Below are positions 1 through 9,547 of a stretch of 56,158 nucleotides of DNA, in pieces. The notes below the pieces were generated by a model. It saw only the letters and a list, made by a program, of their open reading frames with translations, was not told the origin of the DNA and did no database searches. The stretch's first letter is position 1; each line of letters starts with the position of its first letter. The stretch is from an uncultured Rothia sp. (GTDB lineage: Bacteria; Actinomycetota; Actinomycetes; Actinomycetales; Micrococcaceae): assembly GCA_946222285.1 (NCBI GenBank), contig CAMIIP010000009.1, positions 1 to 56,158 on the forward strand. Direction: 5' to 3'. The position numbers and the translations under genes were made by a program.

Positions 1-52
1 GTTGTCTAGTTGGTGATGGGGCTGGTTTTACCCCCCCTTATGAATAAGCCTC
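1..52. mobile_element. Terminal end of an insertion sequence
   Basis: The last 16 bases (37-52) read CTTATGAATAAGCCTC, the same terminal inverted repeat found at both ends of the element at 55322-55570. Reverse-complemented, this segment also shares an inner block of the form CCCCRTCACCAA...AGACAAC with the left end of that element, so it is the same IS family read inward from its left end. The open reading frame of the adjacent GlxA-type gene begins at base 53, so the IS edge is placed at 52. The rest of the IS lies outside the window. No transposase is visible here, and the IS family is not identified. Confidence 0.65.
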
Positions 53-753
53 TATGGAGATAAAGCGACCTCTCTTATTAAGAAACATTGGGAAATAGGT
101 GGGCGAATTGCGAGTGTTTGTGCTGGATCTCTGATGCTCGCAAAGCTTGGAATACTCGATGGTAAGAAAGCTACAACTCACCATGAGCTCTTAGAAGAAC
201 TAGCTAAATTTCCTAGAGTAGAGGTGGCCAAAGATGTCCTATATACCTGCAACGATTCGGTTTATACTTCAGCGGGAATTGCCAGTGGTATCGATTTATC
301 TTTACACATAGTGGCTGAAGATTGTGGTCCTGCTTTAGCTGCCCAGGTAGCTCGTACTTTGGTAGTGCCTGCCTGGAGACCAGGAGCTTCTTCGCAAGTA
401 TCGGTGATGTTGAAACATCGTAATCATATGGACGACGTAGTTCATCGAGCCCAAGACATTTTGGATAATTTTCAGGAAGAAGTCCCCTCTCTAAAACACC
501 TAGCGGATGACTTAGGGGTAAGTGACAGGACGCTCACTCGACATTTTGTAAAGGCTATAGGCATGACGCCCTTTGCTTATGGGGATGCTATCCGCCGTGA
601 AAGGGTGCAACGTCTTCGTTCTAACGGTTGGTCGGCAGAAGAAGCTGCACATTCGGTAGGATTCGCAGATGCACGTTCCTTAAGGAAACGCTGAGTCCTA
701 TGTGGAAAGTCTTGCAACAACATCGAAAACCTTTACGTAGGTCACCGGGCTGA
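53..753 (+). pseudogene. GlxA/AraC-family transcriptional regulator, 5'-truncated by IS and frameshifted
   Basis: The frame enters directly from the IS edge and codes for the end of a DJ-1/PfpI-like domain, with the nucleophile-elbow motif IASVCAGS followed by LAKLGILDGKKATTHH. A C-terminal AraC-type double helix-turn-helix follows (SLKHLADDLGVSDRTLTRHF and VGFADARSL). The first 100 or so residues of the sensor domain are missing. The frame stops at 692-694, but the next frame continues sensibly as TLSPMWKVLQQHRKPLRR to a stop at 751-753. This fits loss of one A in the run at 686-688. The gene is very probably non-functional. The ATG at 134 lies inside the domain and is not the native start. 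Confidence 0.75.
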
Positions 754-782
754 ACAAATCTGGTACAAACCTCGGGAAAATA

Positions 783-2744
783 CTAAAGCCCCAGCGCCAC
801 CTTCACCGAGTGAACCGCCGCCTTATCTGTTTCTTGGAGCATGAGCGCATCGGTACCCGGCAGGGGAGAAATAGTTGTATCGGCCATCTGTGCGAAGGTC
901 GGAATGCCTATCACGTGAACCCGTGGATCTTCAGAGCCATCTGAGTTGATAATAGCCCGCGAAACCGGGTGAACCTCTGGGGAAGCTGTCTCGATTGGCC
1001 TCCCTTCGTTGTCCACCTCGCAGAAGGGGCGCACACGCCCTGCCAACGATGCATAAATCGGCTCGGCAACGTGGCGGATATCGGGGTAGTGCAGGAAAGC
1101 ATCGGCGAGATACTTAGCGCGAATCTCCTGCTTGGTAGAGGGCGAGACCGCTACGAATTCATTGCCCTCAACCTTGACCTTGGGGCGCTGACCGATGAAC
1201 TGGACGACGCCGGCATCAATCGCTGCCAGCAACTGGCGGCAACGGAAAAGTGGGGGACCAGAACCGACCATTTGCCCTAGTCCATCAAAATTCTTGTACT
1301 CGGTCTGGCGGGATTCCCAGGTGTAACGGCCGTTAGAACCCAGAATCGAGGCAGGCGTGCGCGCCGAAGAAACCGACCACATACCAGCCTTAAAAGCACT
1401 GGAATGCCCGGCGGCGGCGTCCTCAATATCGTGGGTGAGGAAGAGGGAGATATGCTCGGTGACTTCCTCAACACTTCCCTCGATGCCAGCCAGCGGTTGC
1501 CGCCAACGCTCAATATTTAAGCGGTTATCAGGGTTGGGAACCACATCTGCCATGTCTTCGGCAATGGATTCTGGAGTTGCCCGGTTGATGATGTTCAGAA
1601 TTTCCTCGATGCTTGCAGTGATAGCTTCGGGGTGCAGGCGCGCCAGAGTCGTGTAGTAGGCTTCGTAGGCATCCTTGATGATTGCCGGGCGAACCTGCAC
1701 ACCGAAGTCGATACGTTCCTCATTTTTCAGCTCTTCAACTACAGCCATGAGTCGGTGATTGACGGGTTCCGGCGGCATAGAACCGTAGTCTGACTTGGGT
1801 AAGAAGGGATATCCGCGACCGGAAGAAACCAGAAGATGAGGCTCCTTGCCGCTGGGGATATAGCGCATTCCCGAACGAGTGCTGGGATCGTCTTCAAAGA
1901 CGCCTCCACGGTCGATGGTTACCAGCGCCATAAGGTCATAAAAGCTCATACCCAAGCCGCGTACCAGTACGTCTTCACCGGCGGGAAGTTTAGAGAAGTC
2001 CTGCTCGGCAGGGGAGTTGGGGCGGATCCACACTGCTGGGGCATCGGCAAATTCCTGCTCCTGGGGGGTGAGCGCGGGAATGGTCCAACCGCTGGCGATA
2101 ATGGTGGCATCGGCACGGCAGATAGTGCCATCTGCCAGCTCGATAATGTCGAAAGAATTATCGGACGACGCCGTCACCCCCACCGCTTTGCTCAGATGCT
2201 CGGTGACTTTTACCTGTGCGGGAAGTTCTCCTAGCGCTACGCGATAGCACCACCGAATGTACTCGCCGTAGAGGGCACGCGAAGGATTAGACCAGGGCTT
2301 GGTTGCCCGCATTTCTTCGTCAAAATCGGGGAGGGGTTCTTGTGGGTACTTCTTGAAGATTGCGGTTTTTTCGGTCTTGGTGGGCTGGTTTTTGATTTCT
2401 TCACCCAGGGTGAGCTGAATCCACTCAAACATGGTGGGACCGGGGCGTACGGGCGCGGTAACACTTGAGTTTGGCTCGGTAAAGAGGGTGACGGCATCGG
2501 CAAGAGTGTTCATGCAGAGAGTTCTGGTCTGCTCAGTGTTCCAGATGCGACCGGCGCCGAGCTGTGAATCGTCGATGAGGTGAAGTTCTAACTTTGCGGT
2601 GCTCTCTGCGCTCTTTACACTTTCCAGGGCGGTGGACTGAGGGTCCTCTTGCGTATCAGTCTGCATGCTCATGAGCGCACCGATGCGGTCAATAATAGAA
2701 ACTCCACGCGGGCCAACTCCCACAACGGCAATACTCGCAGTCAT
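783..2744 (-). CDS. FAD/NAD(P)-binding protein (NAD_binding_9 type)
   Basis: The N-terminus carries a Rossmann dinucleotide-binding motif (SIAVVGVGPRGVSIIDRI) of the FAD-NAD(P)-binding family seen in large actinobacterial proteins of about 600-650 residues. A second nucleotide-binding stretch with GEDVLVRGLGMSFYDLMAL lies near the middle. An upstream in-frame start at 2840 would overlap a 71-bp repeat and add an arginine-rich tail, so I place the start at ATG 2744, seven bases after AAGGAGC. The protein has no signal peptide and is presumably a cytoplasmic oxidoreductase. Its substrate cannot be read from the sequence. It stands alone, downstream of the SGNH hydrolase gene on the same strand. 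Confidence 0.8.
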   Translation of the reverse strand: MTASIAVVGVGPRGVSIIDRIGALMSMQTDTQEDPQSTALESVKSAESTAKLELHLIDDSQLGAGRIWNTEQTRTLCMNTLADAVTLFTEPNSSVTAPVRPGPTMFEWIQLTLGEEIKNQPTKTEKTAIFKKYPQEPLPDFDEEMRATKPWSNPSRALYGEYIRWCYRVALGELPAQVKVTEHLSKAVGVTASSDNSFDIIELADGTICRADATIIASGWTIPALTPQEQEFADAPAVWIRPNSPAEQDFSKLPAGEDVLVRGLGMSFYDLMALVTIDRGGVFEDDPSTRSGMRYIPSGKEPHLLVSSGRGYPFLPKSDYGSMPPEPVNHRLMAVVEELKNEERIDFGVQVRPAIIKDAYEAYYTTLARLHPEAITASIEEILNIINRATPESIAEDMADVVPNPDNRLNIERWRQPLAGIEGSVEEVTEHISLFLTHDIEDAAAGHSSAFKAGMWSVSSARTPASILGSNGRYTWESRQTEYKNFDGLGQMVGSGPPLFRCRQLLAAIDAGVVQFIGQRPKVKVEGNEFVAVSPSTKQEIRAKYLADAFLHYPDIRHVAEPIYASLAGRVRPFCEVDNEGRPIETASPEVHPVSRAIINSDGSEDPRVHVIGIPTFAQMADTTISPLPGTDALMLQETDKAAVHSVKVALGL

Positions 2745-2825
2745 CCCAGCTCCTTCGCTCAATTTTCCTCTATCTATTAAGGGTACTCGCTTGCGATAGT
2801 TCGTGCGGTTTGCCGGACGGATGCG

Positions 2826-2896
2826 GAGTTTGTACCGCAAAGGTACATAGATACCGTTACGGTCGCGGTATTTATGAACCGTAGCGGTACAAACTT
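2826..2896. repeat. 71-bp intergenic repeat, copy A (CGC subtype)
   Basis: The copy begins GAGTTTGTACCGC and ends GCGGTACAAACTT, so its ends are inverted repeats. It matches copy C (4179-4249) along most of its length, including the shared core TAGATACCGT and CGCGGTATTTATGAAC. It lies between two minus-strand genes, downstream of the SGNH hydrolase and upstream of the FAD protein. Confidence 0.75.
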
Positions 2897-2913
2897 AGAA
2901 AGAATGCCCTTAA

Positions 2914-3522
2914 CTAGGAGTGGAGCATCTCTTCCCAAACCAGCCGGTGACCTTCGGCATCCGGGTGCACTCCATCGGTGAAGCGTTCTGGCTGATTCTT
3001 CAGTACCGGCCAGAGGTCTATTACTGCGTGATTCGTTTCATCCGCCCATGTCAGAAGGAGATTGCGATACTTCTCTACCTCTGCCAAATCCACCTTGAAA
3101 TTCATCTGTTCGGCGGCAGCGACGTCGTCCAGCCAGAGGGGAATGAGCAGGACGACGCGACGTCCGTCAGCCTCTAGCCGCTCGCACAGTTTCTTGAGAT
3201 GCTCTAGAAGTTCCTCAGCGGTAGCGGGTGGGCTCTCGACTCCTGCAAGGTCGTTAATGCCAGCACCGATAATAACAGTATCAACCTTGCGAGCTGCTAA
3301 CTCGCCGAGTGTGTAACCGACTAAACCAGCGAGAGTTCTACCGGGAATGGCGAGATTATAGAGGCGGTTATTGGATTCATCACGGGAAATATGTGCGACG
3401 GCGAGTTGGCGCGACCAGCCGCCCTGTGGGTCGGAACGTCCGTAAGCGATGCTATCGCCAATAACGGCTAAACGAGTAGCAGATATAAGCGCTTGCGGGA
3501 AGGGAAAGAGCGAAGGGTCCAA
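2914..3522 (-). CDS. SGNH/GDSL-family hydrolase
   Basis: All the hallmark blocks of SGNH esterases are visible. Block I is AVIGDSIAYG with the nucleophile Ser, the oxyanion Gly is in NLAIPGRT, block III is IIGAGINDL with the Asn, and block V is DGVHPDAEGH with the catalytic Asp and His. At 202 residues it is a compact single-domain hydrolase of the lysophospholipase L1-like group. There is no signal peptide, so it probably acts in the cytoplasm on an ester or acetyl group; the substrate is not predictable. The start is divergent to the GNAT gene, and copy B of the 71-bp repeat lies in the shared upstream region. Confidence 0.82.
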   Translation of the reverse strand: MDPSLFPFPQALISATRLAVIGDSIAYGRSDPQGGWSRQLAVAHISRDESNNRLYNLAIPGRTLAGLVGYTLGELAARKVDTVIIGAGINDLAGVESPPATAEELLEHLKKLCERLEADGRRVVLLIPLWLDDVAAAEQMNFKVDLAEVEKYRNLLLTWADETNHAVIDLWPVLKNQPERFTDGVHPDAEGHRLVWEEMLHS

Positions 3523-3554
3523 GGGTTCAGTATAAGTGGGGCTGGTGAATAACA

Positions 3555-3625
3555 GAGTTTGTACCAGAAATATGCAATGTGACCAGGGTAATTCTAGTCA
3601 GATTGAACATTTCTGGTACAAACTT
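3555..3625. repeat. 71-bp intergenic repeat, copy B (CAG subtype)
   Basis: The copy begins GAGTTTGTACCAGAAAT and ends TTCTGGTACAAACTT. It is closely similar to copy D (9548-9618) and has exactly the same length as copies A, C and D. It sits between divergent start codons, so it is not simply a transcription terminator. Confidence 0.75.
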
Positions 3626-3663
3626 GGTGTCGTAAGGCAACCAATAGGAGATAGGCTCGCATT

Positions 3664-4179
3664 ATGACCAATGAATTAGCTGCGCGAGAACTTGAAACCG
3701 ACCGGATGCGGCTACGCCCTCTCCTCGCTACGGATGCTAGTTTTTTGGCTGATTTATATTCTGATGCAGAGGTCGCCCGGTACATAGGCGGTGACCGTCT
3801 TGACGGTGCGGCAGCTACTCGCCAGGCAAATACCTTTGCGCAGGTGTGGGATGAGAAGGGATACGGGCAGTCTGTGGTCGTCGATAAATCTGCTCAGCAG
3901 AAAATAGGCAGAGTAGGGCTTCATCCCTGGAAAGATTGGGGAGAAATCGAGCTTGGTTGGGTAATTTCTGCCTCATGGCAGCGACAGGGTCGAGCGACCG
4001 AGGCGGCTCAAGCTTGGTTAGAGTTCGCGAAGCAGAACCCGCCAGCAGATTATCTTATTGCTGTTGTCCACTCAGAAAATATTGCTTCCCACCGTTTAGC
4101 TCAGAGCCTTGGGTTTGTCAAAGATAGAGATGACATAACTCCTTGGAATCCTGTTGTTGTCTGGCGATATGATCTCTAG
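3664..4179 (+). CDS. GNAT-family N-acetyltransferase (RimJ/RimL-like)
   Basis: The N-terminal pattern LETDRMRLRPLLATDASFLADLYSD is typical of acetyltransferase_3 (RimJ/RimL) proteins. The EIELGWVISASWQRQGRATEAAQAWLEFA segment corresponds to the acetyl-CoA-binding beta4-alpha3 region with the Q/R-x-x-G/A loop, and HSENIASHRLAQSLGF is the standard C-terminal motif. It should transfer an acetyl group from acetyl-CoA to an amine; the acceptor is unknown. An AGGAG element lies upstream of ATG 3664. The stop codon overlaps the first base of the third 71-bp repeat, so the repeat abuts the gene directly. Confidence 0.83.
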   Translation: MTNELAARELETDRMRLRPLLATDASFLADLYSDAEVARYIGGDRLDGAAATRQANTFAQVWDEKGYGQSVVVDKSAQQKIGRVGLHPWKDWGEIELGWVISASWQRQGRATEAAQAWLEFAKQNPPADYLIAVVHSENIASHRLAQSLGFVKDRDDITPWNPVVVWRYDL

Positions 4180-4249
4180 AGTTTGTACCGCAACGGTGCA
4201 TAGATACCGTCTAAATCGCGGTATTTATGAACTAAAGCGGTACATACTC
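4179..4249. repeat. 71-bp intergenic repeat, copy C (CGC subtype)
   Basis: The copy begins GAGTTTGTACCGCAACGG and ends GCGGTACATACTC. It is the partner of copy A. It separates two co-directional plus-strand genes. Confidence 0.75.
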
Positions 4250-4268
4250 CTTCAGATAGAATTTTCTC

Positions 4269-4652
4269 ATGTACCTCCGCTATGAAAGTTGCGTTCCCAA
4301 TTCCCGAGGGCTCTTTCCCGGAGTCTACGCGCTCGCTAACGGATTGGCTCGGGCGGGAAAACTGACTGAATCTGAGTATCGCCAGTGGAAAGAAACCAAT
4401 GAGCTTCTTGATGCCGCTTATGTTTCGCCCACCGTTTATCAGGAACTGCCCGACGACGCGCTCACCTCCTGGTATATCGAAGATTCAGCACCGCAGTTGT
4501 TGGAGTCCGTGGGTTTCTACACTGACCTCTTAGATGCTTATAACATTCCTTGGCGGCAAGTTCGCTCAGTAAATCCCGGCGAAGTGGTGTATCGCGACGA
4601 CGTGCAGATCGTCGTCCGTCCATTCAGCTATCAACAGCACTGGGCATTCTAA
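4269..4652 (+). CDS. Conserved hypothetical protein, 127 aa
   Basis: The reading frame is open from ATG 4269 and codes for a soluble, Tyr- and acidic-rich protein with no signal peptide or membrane segment. It has protein-like composition (TESEYRQWKETNELLDAAYV, WYIEDSAPQLLESVGF). I recall similar small proteins of unknown function in actinobacteria but cannot name a family. No strong ribosome-binding site precedes the ATG; the short gap after repeat copy C supplies the leader. The function is unknown. Confidence 0.6.
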   Translation: MYLRYESCVPNSRGLFPGVYALANGLARAGKLTESEYRQWKETNELLDAAYVSPTVYQELPDDALTSWYIEDSAPQLLESVGFYTDLLDAYNIPWRQVRSVNPGEVVYRDDVQIVVRPFSYQQHWAF

Positions 4653-4671
4653 AAATCTCGCTTTGGTGCGA

Positions 4672-4689
4672 CTTGTCGAATTCGACAAG
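4672..4689. repeat. 18-bp perfect palindrome CTTGTCGAATTCGACAAG
   Basis: This self-complementary sequence lies 20 bases after the hypothetical gene. A second short hairpin follows (GCTACGACACCGAATTCGTAGC region, about 4712-4733). Together they probably mark the end of transcription between the convergent genes at 4652 and 4787, although no U-tract is present. A lone half-repeat of the 71-bp family (CGGTACAAACTC) ends at 4776. Confidence 0.4.
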
Positions 4690-4786
4690 AACCGATAGCT
4701 GCGCTCAATGTCGCTACGACACCGAATTCGTAGCAAGAATAATCCTAATGTACACCTATAAATTCGGTACAAACTCAGATAGCAAT

Positions 4787-6034
4787 CTAAGAAGTATGCG
4801 CGCTAGGAACAGATTCATTTTCATGGGATAGTTCCTGATGCTCTTGGCCACGACCTTCTAGCCGTTTAGCTATTAGCGGTGCAGAGAAGCCATGCAAGAG
4901 AATAGAGAACAGAATCGTGAAGCTAAGAACTTGGAGGATAAATTCGCGCTCGTCGTCAGTAACTTCCTGAAAAGCCAGTAAAGCGAAAACAATTGACGCA
5001 ATACCGCGTGGTCCCAGCCAGGAAATCAAGATACGATCGCGCCACTGAACCGATGAACCTAACAGGGAGAAGAGCACCGGCACCATACGCACCACAGTAA
5101 GAGATGCCAGCGCCACCAACAGCGCCTTCCACTCTATACCTACAACAAAGGTGTAAGCCAGTAACTGACCAAAGACAAACCACACGATAGCCTGTGCAAA
5201 AACGCTGATATCCTCGGCGAACTTGAGCATCTCATGATGTTTTGGTCCGTATATCGCACGGTGAACAAGACCGGTAATGAAAGCCGCAACGAACCCATTG
5301 CCTCCTAAGTAAAGAGTCAAAAAATAAGCAAGCAAAGGGATTGCAAGCGTTCCGATCGCCTGAAACTGTGGGGTAGTGAGCTGATGTTTCTGCGCAAATT
5401 TTGAAGCGTAAGCGGTGCTAGCGCCTAGGACGACGCCAACGAATGCTGCCCACAGCAATGCCGGAATCATCTCATCAAGTGCCTCGCCGCCCACATCGAT
5501 GCTGTCTATACCACCGGCAAGAAGAATAAGACCAAAAGTAAAGAAAGGCGCAACAAGGCCGTCGTTATAACCGCTTTCAATATTAAGCAAACCGCGGACG
5601 CGATCAGGAATACGCCGGTCCTTCACAATAGTCGCGGCAGGAGCCATATCCGTAGGAACCACAATGCAAGCAACCACGAAACAAAGAATCAGACTCATGC
5701 CCGGATATAGCCAACGAGTAAAAAGAGTTGCAAGCAAAATAGAGAATGGAATCGCAATAACTAAGAGGCGAATCGTTGCACCAATGTCACGCCGTTTAAA
5801 ACGTCCTAGTTCCGCTGCGTCCAAGAACAGCAAAAGAGCAAGAATGATTTCAACGGTTTTCTCAACCGCTGAATTATCTAAATTATCAAAAATTACTTCA
5901 GAAGATTCCCAGCCCACTGATAGGCCAGCAATAACGAGTACCAAAGGCAGAGAAAGATGCCATTTTTCTAAACGGTGAGCCACTAAGGACCATAGCAAAA
6001 CAATAGTAAGTACAACAGCCGCAGCTACAATCAT
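4787..6034 (-). CDS. Cation:proton antiporter, CPA1/NhaP type
   Basis: The protein is built of about a dozen hydrophobic helices. It carries the CPA1 signature VVPTDMAPAATIV followed by ESGYNDGLVAPFF, whose Asp residues carry Na+ or K+ and protons in this family. A conserved late motif LISWLGPRGIASIVFALLAF is also characteristic. It should exchange cytoplasmic Na+ or K+ for protons across the inner membrane. ATG at 6034 is chosen over TTG at 6040; no strong Shine-Dalgarno separates them. The 415-residue length is usual for the family. The acidic C-terminal tail (GRGQEHQELSHENE) is cytoplasmic. Confidence 0.82.
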   Translation of the reverse strand: MIVAAAVVLTIVLLWSLVAHRLEKWHLSLPLVLVIAGLSVGWESSEVIFDNLDNSAVEKTVEIILALLLFLDAAELGRFKRRDIGATIRLLVIAIPFSILLATLFTRWLYPGMSLILCFVVACIVVPTDMAPAATIVKDRRIPDRVRGLLNIESGYNDGLVAPFFTFGLILLAGGIDSIDVGGEALDEMIPALLWAAFVGVVLGASTAYASKFAQKHQLTTPQFQAIGTLAIPLLAYFLTLYLGGNGFVAAFITGLVHRAIYGPKHHEMLKFAEDISVFAQAIVWFVFGQLLAYTFVVGIEWKALLVALASLTVVRMVPVLFSLLGSSVQWRDRILISWLGPRGIASIVFALLAFQEVTDDEREFILQVLSFTILFSILLHGFSAPLIAKRLEGRGQEHQELSHENESVPSAHTS

Positions 6035-6230
6035 GAGCAAACCAGTCTATAAAGCAAAATGAGATAGGTTCGGCAGACAAGGAGCAGAACCGGGTTAATA
6101 TTACTTCATCGATTACTCACGCTGCGACGGTGCAGCTGAGCATAACCGCAGAGCTTCGACGCTAGGAAAGAACCATTATCGCTCCATCCGAGAGAGCATC
6201 TCTGCACGGGTCCAGCCAGTATATACAAAC

Positions 6231-6255
6231 GAGTTTGAATATCTGGTACAAACTT
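6231..6255. repeat. Internally deleted 71-bp repeat (25 bp)
   Basis: GAGTTTG is followed almost directly by ATCTGGTACAAACTT, joining the two ends of the 71-bp family with the core missing. A similar lone right arm (ATCTGGTACAAAC) occurs near 758-771. These look like decayed copies. Confidence 0.45.
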
Positions 6256-6306
6256 TTAAGGACAGTCGATTTTTCTCTGTCTTATTCCCATCTGCTGAAA
6301 GAGCTA

Positions 6307-8018
6307 ATGAAAAATTTCCGGTTTTCACGCCCCATCCTTATCATCTTAGGCGCTCTCGTTCTTGCTCTCATCGGGGTAGCCAGCTTGTTAGGAGTCAAGA
6401 GTCTGCACCGCACATCAACAGGATCCGCAGAAGATACACGACTTGCTGCGCAAGCATTCAACCACCCAGTCTTGGATTGGCATAAGTGCGATAACGAAGA
6501 AGACTCAGAAGAAGGGCTCGACTGCGCGGAACTTATTGTTCCGTTGGACTATAACGACTTTAACGCACTCTTCCTGTGACAAGACATCGAGCCACCGATG
6601 AAAATGCACGAATCGGTTCACTCTTTACCAATCCCGGTGGCCCTGCGAACCCAGCGACCTCCGAGACGGCATCCTACGCCACCGATTTAGGTCAGGAAAT
6701 CCAAGAAAAGTTCGATGTAATTGGAATTGCTCCACGAGGAATTGAGGGAGACGAAAAAGCTGAATGTACTCTAGAATCCGACGCGTTACCTCATACAGAT
6801 GAAGCAGTTTTTCCACTTACTGACCAAGAAATTCAGCAACATTTTGCTAAAGATCAAGCAATTCAGACAGCCTGCAGTAACGGTCCTCGTATTCTTGCGC
6901 ATATGAGCACTGCTGATGTAGCTCGCGATATGGATCAGGCTCGCAAAGCGGTAGGCGACGAAAAAATAACTTATTACGGTATCTCTTACGGAACTTACCT
7001 TGGCGCAACGTATGCCGCACTATTCCCACAAAATATTAGAGCATTAGTAGTTGATGGCGTGGTGGATCCTGTGGGTTGGGCAACAGGACTATCGAAGGAA
7101 CAATCGGCCATCGAACCAGTGGATGAACGCCTCTCTTCAGGAGTGGGAGCACAAGAAACTTTAAATGCTGCAATATCAGAATGTGAAAAAATGGGTTTAG
7201 AAGGTTGCTCTGCCTCGTCCACTATTCGTGAAGACTGGAATCAGCTTTCCGAATTACTGCAAGCTACCTCAGTGCGGTTACCTGATGGATCGCTCTTGAG
7301 ATACGACTCACTCGTCAGCGATGTTATGGGCGCGATGTACTCTCCTACTACTATCCCTAAAGCACTTGAATCAATCAGCGATATCGCTGCAGATTTGGTT
7401 GATGAGCAGGAGATTCCCGAGGTAACTGAGCGTCCTGAGAACATTACGATTCGCGATCTTGGAACGGATCGCACGGTTGCCGCAATGGAGAACCTTACTG
7501 CGCTTTCTGAAGGGGATGACGGCGAAAATCCAGCAGAGGTAAATGATCTATTGCAAACATCAGATTCTGCTCAAACTTTCGATGTGGGATACCCGGGTGT
7601 GCTCTGCGGAGAATCCACAAACCCCACTTCTGATGAAGCTTTCGTCGAGGCTGATAATCGTGCTATAAAAACTGCCCCAGGATTTGGACAGCTATGGAAC
7701 TGGCAGTCCAGCGTATGTACCCACTGGCCAGTTTCATCGGTTGGCGCTTATAAAGGACCTTTCGATATTCCCACGTCAGTTCCTGTTCTGATTATTGGCA
7801 ATGAGCACGACCCAGCAACTCCCTATGCTGGTGCAGTTGCTTATCATGAAGTTCTCCCTACGTCTCGACTGGTAACTGTTGAGGGTGCCTTCGGTCACGG
7901 TGCTTTAGGGATATCAACTTGTGTGGACGATATTCGTACCGATTATCTTGTTCGTGGAGAAGTTCCAAAGCAAGACCGTGTATGTACACCTGATCAGGAG
8001 CTATTTGCCCAAGAGTGA
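6307..8018 (+). pseudogene. Secreted alpha/beta-hydrolase (tripeptidyl-aminopeptidase/TAP type), frameshifted
   Basis: The first segment (ATG 6307 to stop 6577-6579) has a signal anchor (SRPILIILGALVLALIGVAS) and the start of the hydrolase (DCAELIVPLDYND). The second frame resumes as TLPVTRHRATDENARIGSLFTNPGG and runs to 8018. It contains the nucleophile elbow YGISYGTYLG, the Asp motif LIIGNEHDPATPY and the His motif GAFGHGAL of secreted actinobacterial TAP-like peptidases. Joining the two frames needs one extra base near 6563-6566, so the gene looks inactivated by a 1-nt deletion. The GTG at 6576 overlapping the stop could in theory restart translation, but the product would lack the signal. 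The oxyanion region reads NPGGPANPAT rather than the usual NPGGPGxS. Confidence 0.75.
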
Positions 8019-8122
8019 GATTATTAGATGAGGTGGTCAACTTTTCACGTGGGTAACTTTTGGGTTATTTTTTAAATTGAATATTTTTAAAATACAAGTA
8101 AATTTTAGATGGATTCAGATTT

Positions 8123-9517
8123 ATGCTTGATTTTTTCTCACCCAAAGTGGTGCCTCATCAGGGAATTCCGCTCTCAGTTCAGCGTAAGCAATGACTAAGG
8201 CAGTTTCTTAAAGCTTTTTTCGTAGTCTTTTTTGCCTACATGGCTATGTATTTAATTCGCAATAATTTTAAGGCTGCACAGCCTTTGCTCAAAGAAGAGT
8301 ATGGTCTGACCACATTAGAGCTTGGATATATTGGCCTAGCTTTCTCTATTACTTATGGCATCGGTAAGACTGTTCTCGGATACGTCGTAGACGGGCGGAA
8401 CTCTAAGAAAATTGTTTTAGCTCTTCTCATTAGCGCATCAATAGTCGTTATCCTTATGGGTTTCCTATTGAGCGCTTTTGGGTCAGTTATCGGTATCTTT
8501 GTAGTGCTATGGGGTCTTAATGGACTTTTTCAATCTGCCGGTGGTCCAGCTTCTTACTCTACGATTGCTCGCTGGTCTCCTCGCGCCAAGCGTGGGCGGT
8601 TCCTAGGCTTTTGGAATGCCTCCCATAATGTGGGTGGCGCAATTGCTGGTGGTCTGGCGCTTTGGGGAGCGAATGTTTTTTCCATGGACATGTGGTGGGT
8701 ATGTTTATTTTTCCTGCCATCATCGGACTTCTAATTGGTGTGGCAGGTCTCTTCATTGGTAAAGATGATCCAACAGAACTAGGTTGGAACAGTAGCGAAG
8801 AAATCTTTGGCGAGACTGTTGAAGAAGAAAATACTGAGTCAGATCATCTGACTAAGTGGCAGATCTTTACCAAATTTGTACTTACTAATCCGTGGGTTTG
8901 GATCCTTTGTATTTCTAATATCTTTGTGTATATCGTACGCATCGGTATTGATAACTGGGCACCGCTATACGTAACTGAAGCCTTGCAATTCGATAAGGTC
9001 GATGCAATCAACACTATCTTCTACTTTGAAATTGGTGCTCTGGCGGCATCACTTTTGTGGGGTTATATCTCTGACCTACTCAAAGGACGTCGTGCCTTAG
9101 TCTCTGTGCTTTGCTTAGTCTTGGTTTTCTTTGCCGTAGGTATGTATAAAAATGCGACAAGCGTGACGATGGTGAATATTTCGCTTTTCTGTCTAGGGGC
9201 ACTAATCTTTGGTCCACAGCTTTTAATAGGCGTGTCTTTGGTTGGTTTTGTCCCTAAGCGAGCAGTGAGCGTAGCCAATGGGATGAGCGGAACCTTCGCG
9301 TATCTGCTGGGAGATTCTATGGCTAAAGTGGGATTGGCGGCTATCGCTGACCCAGAACAAGACGGACTCACAGTTTTTGGGCATCTTCTGCACGGCTGGG
9401 GAGCAGTATTCACTATTTTTTTACGTGGCTCTGGTCTTGGGAATTATTCTTTTGTTGGCGGTTACCTATGCCGAAGAGCGGAAAATTAGGCACCTTCGAG
9501 AAACCCCGATCCAGTGA
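8123..9517 (+). pseudogene. UhpT/GlpT-type organophosphate:phosphate antiporter, multiply disrupted
   Basis: The sequence aligns end to end, from memory, with hexose-phosphate transporter UhpT. Recognisable blocks are AYMAMYLIRNNFKAAQP, LGYIGLAFSITYGIGKT, KRGRFLGFWNASHNVGG, GMFIFPAIIGLLIGVAGLF, FVYIVRIGIDNWAPLY and FGPQLLIGVSLVGFVPK. Three lesions are visible. Codon 24 is TGA (8192-8194) where the family has Trp. A T-run at 8676-8681 has six Ts where seven keep the frame. A T-run at 9416-9422 has seven Ts where six keep the frame and give a normal tail (YVALVLGIILLLAVTYAEERKIR, stop 9515-9517). The native start is ATG 8123. The product would have been a 12-helix membrane antiporter. Confidence 0.85.
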
Positions 9518-9547
9518 ATGAAAGTTTAGTTTAGAGAAAATATTTGT

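Noticed and set aside
6041..6230. T-box or other riboswitch upstream of the TAP-like gene
   Set aside because: The conserved T-box sequence and terminator arrangement are absent.
8192..8194. TGA at a Trp or possible selenocysteine codon as recoding signal (also 49356-49358)
   Set aside because: Both genes also carry frameshifts, Trp is expected at each site and no SECIS-like structure or alternative code is evident. Mutation is simpler.
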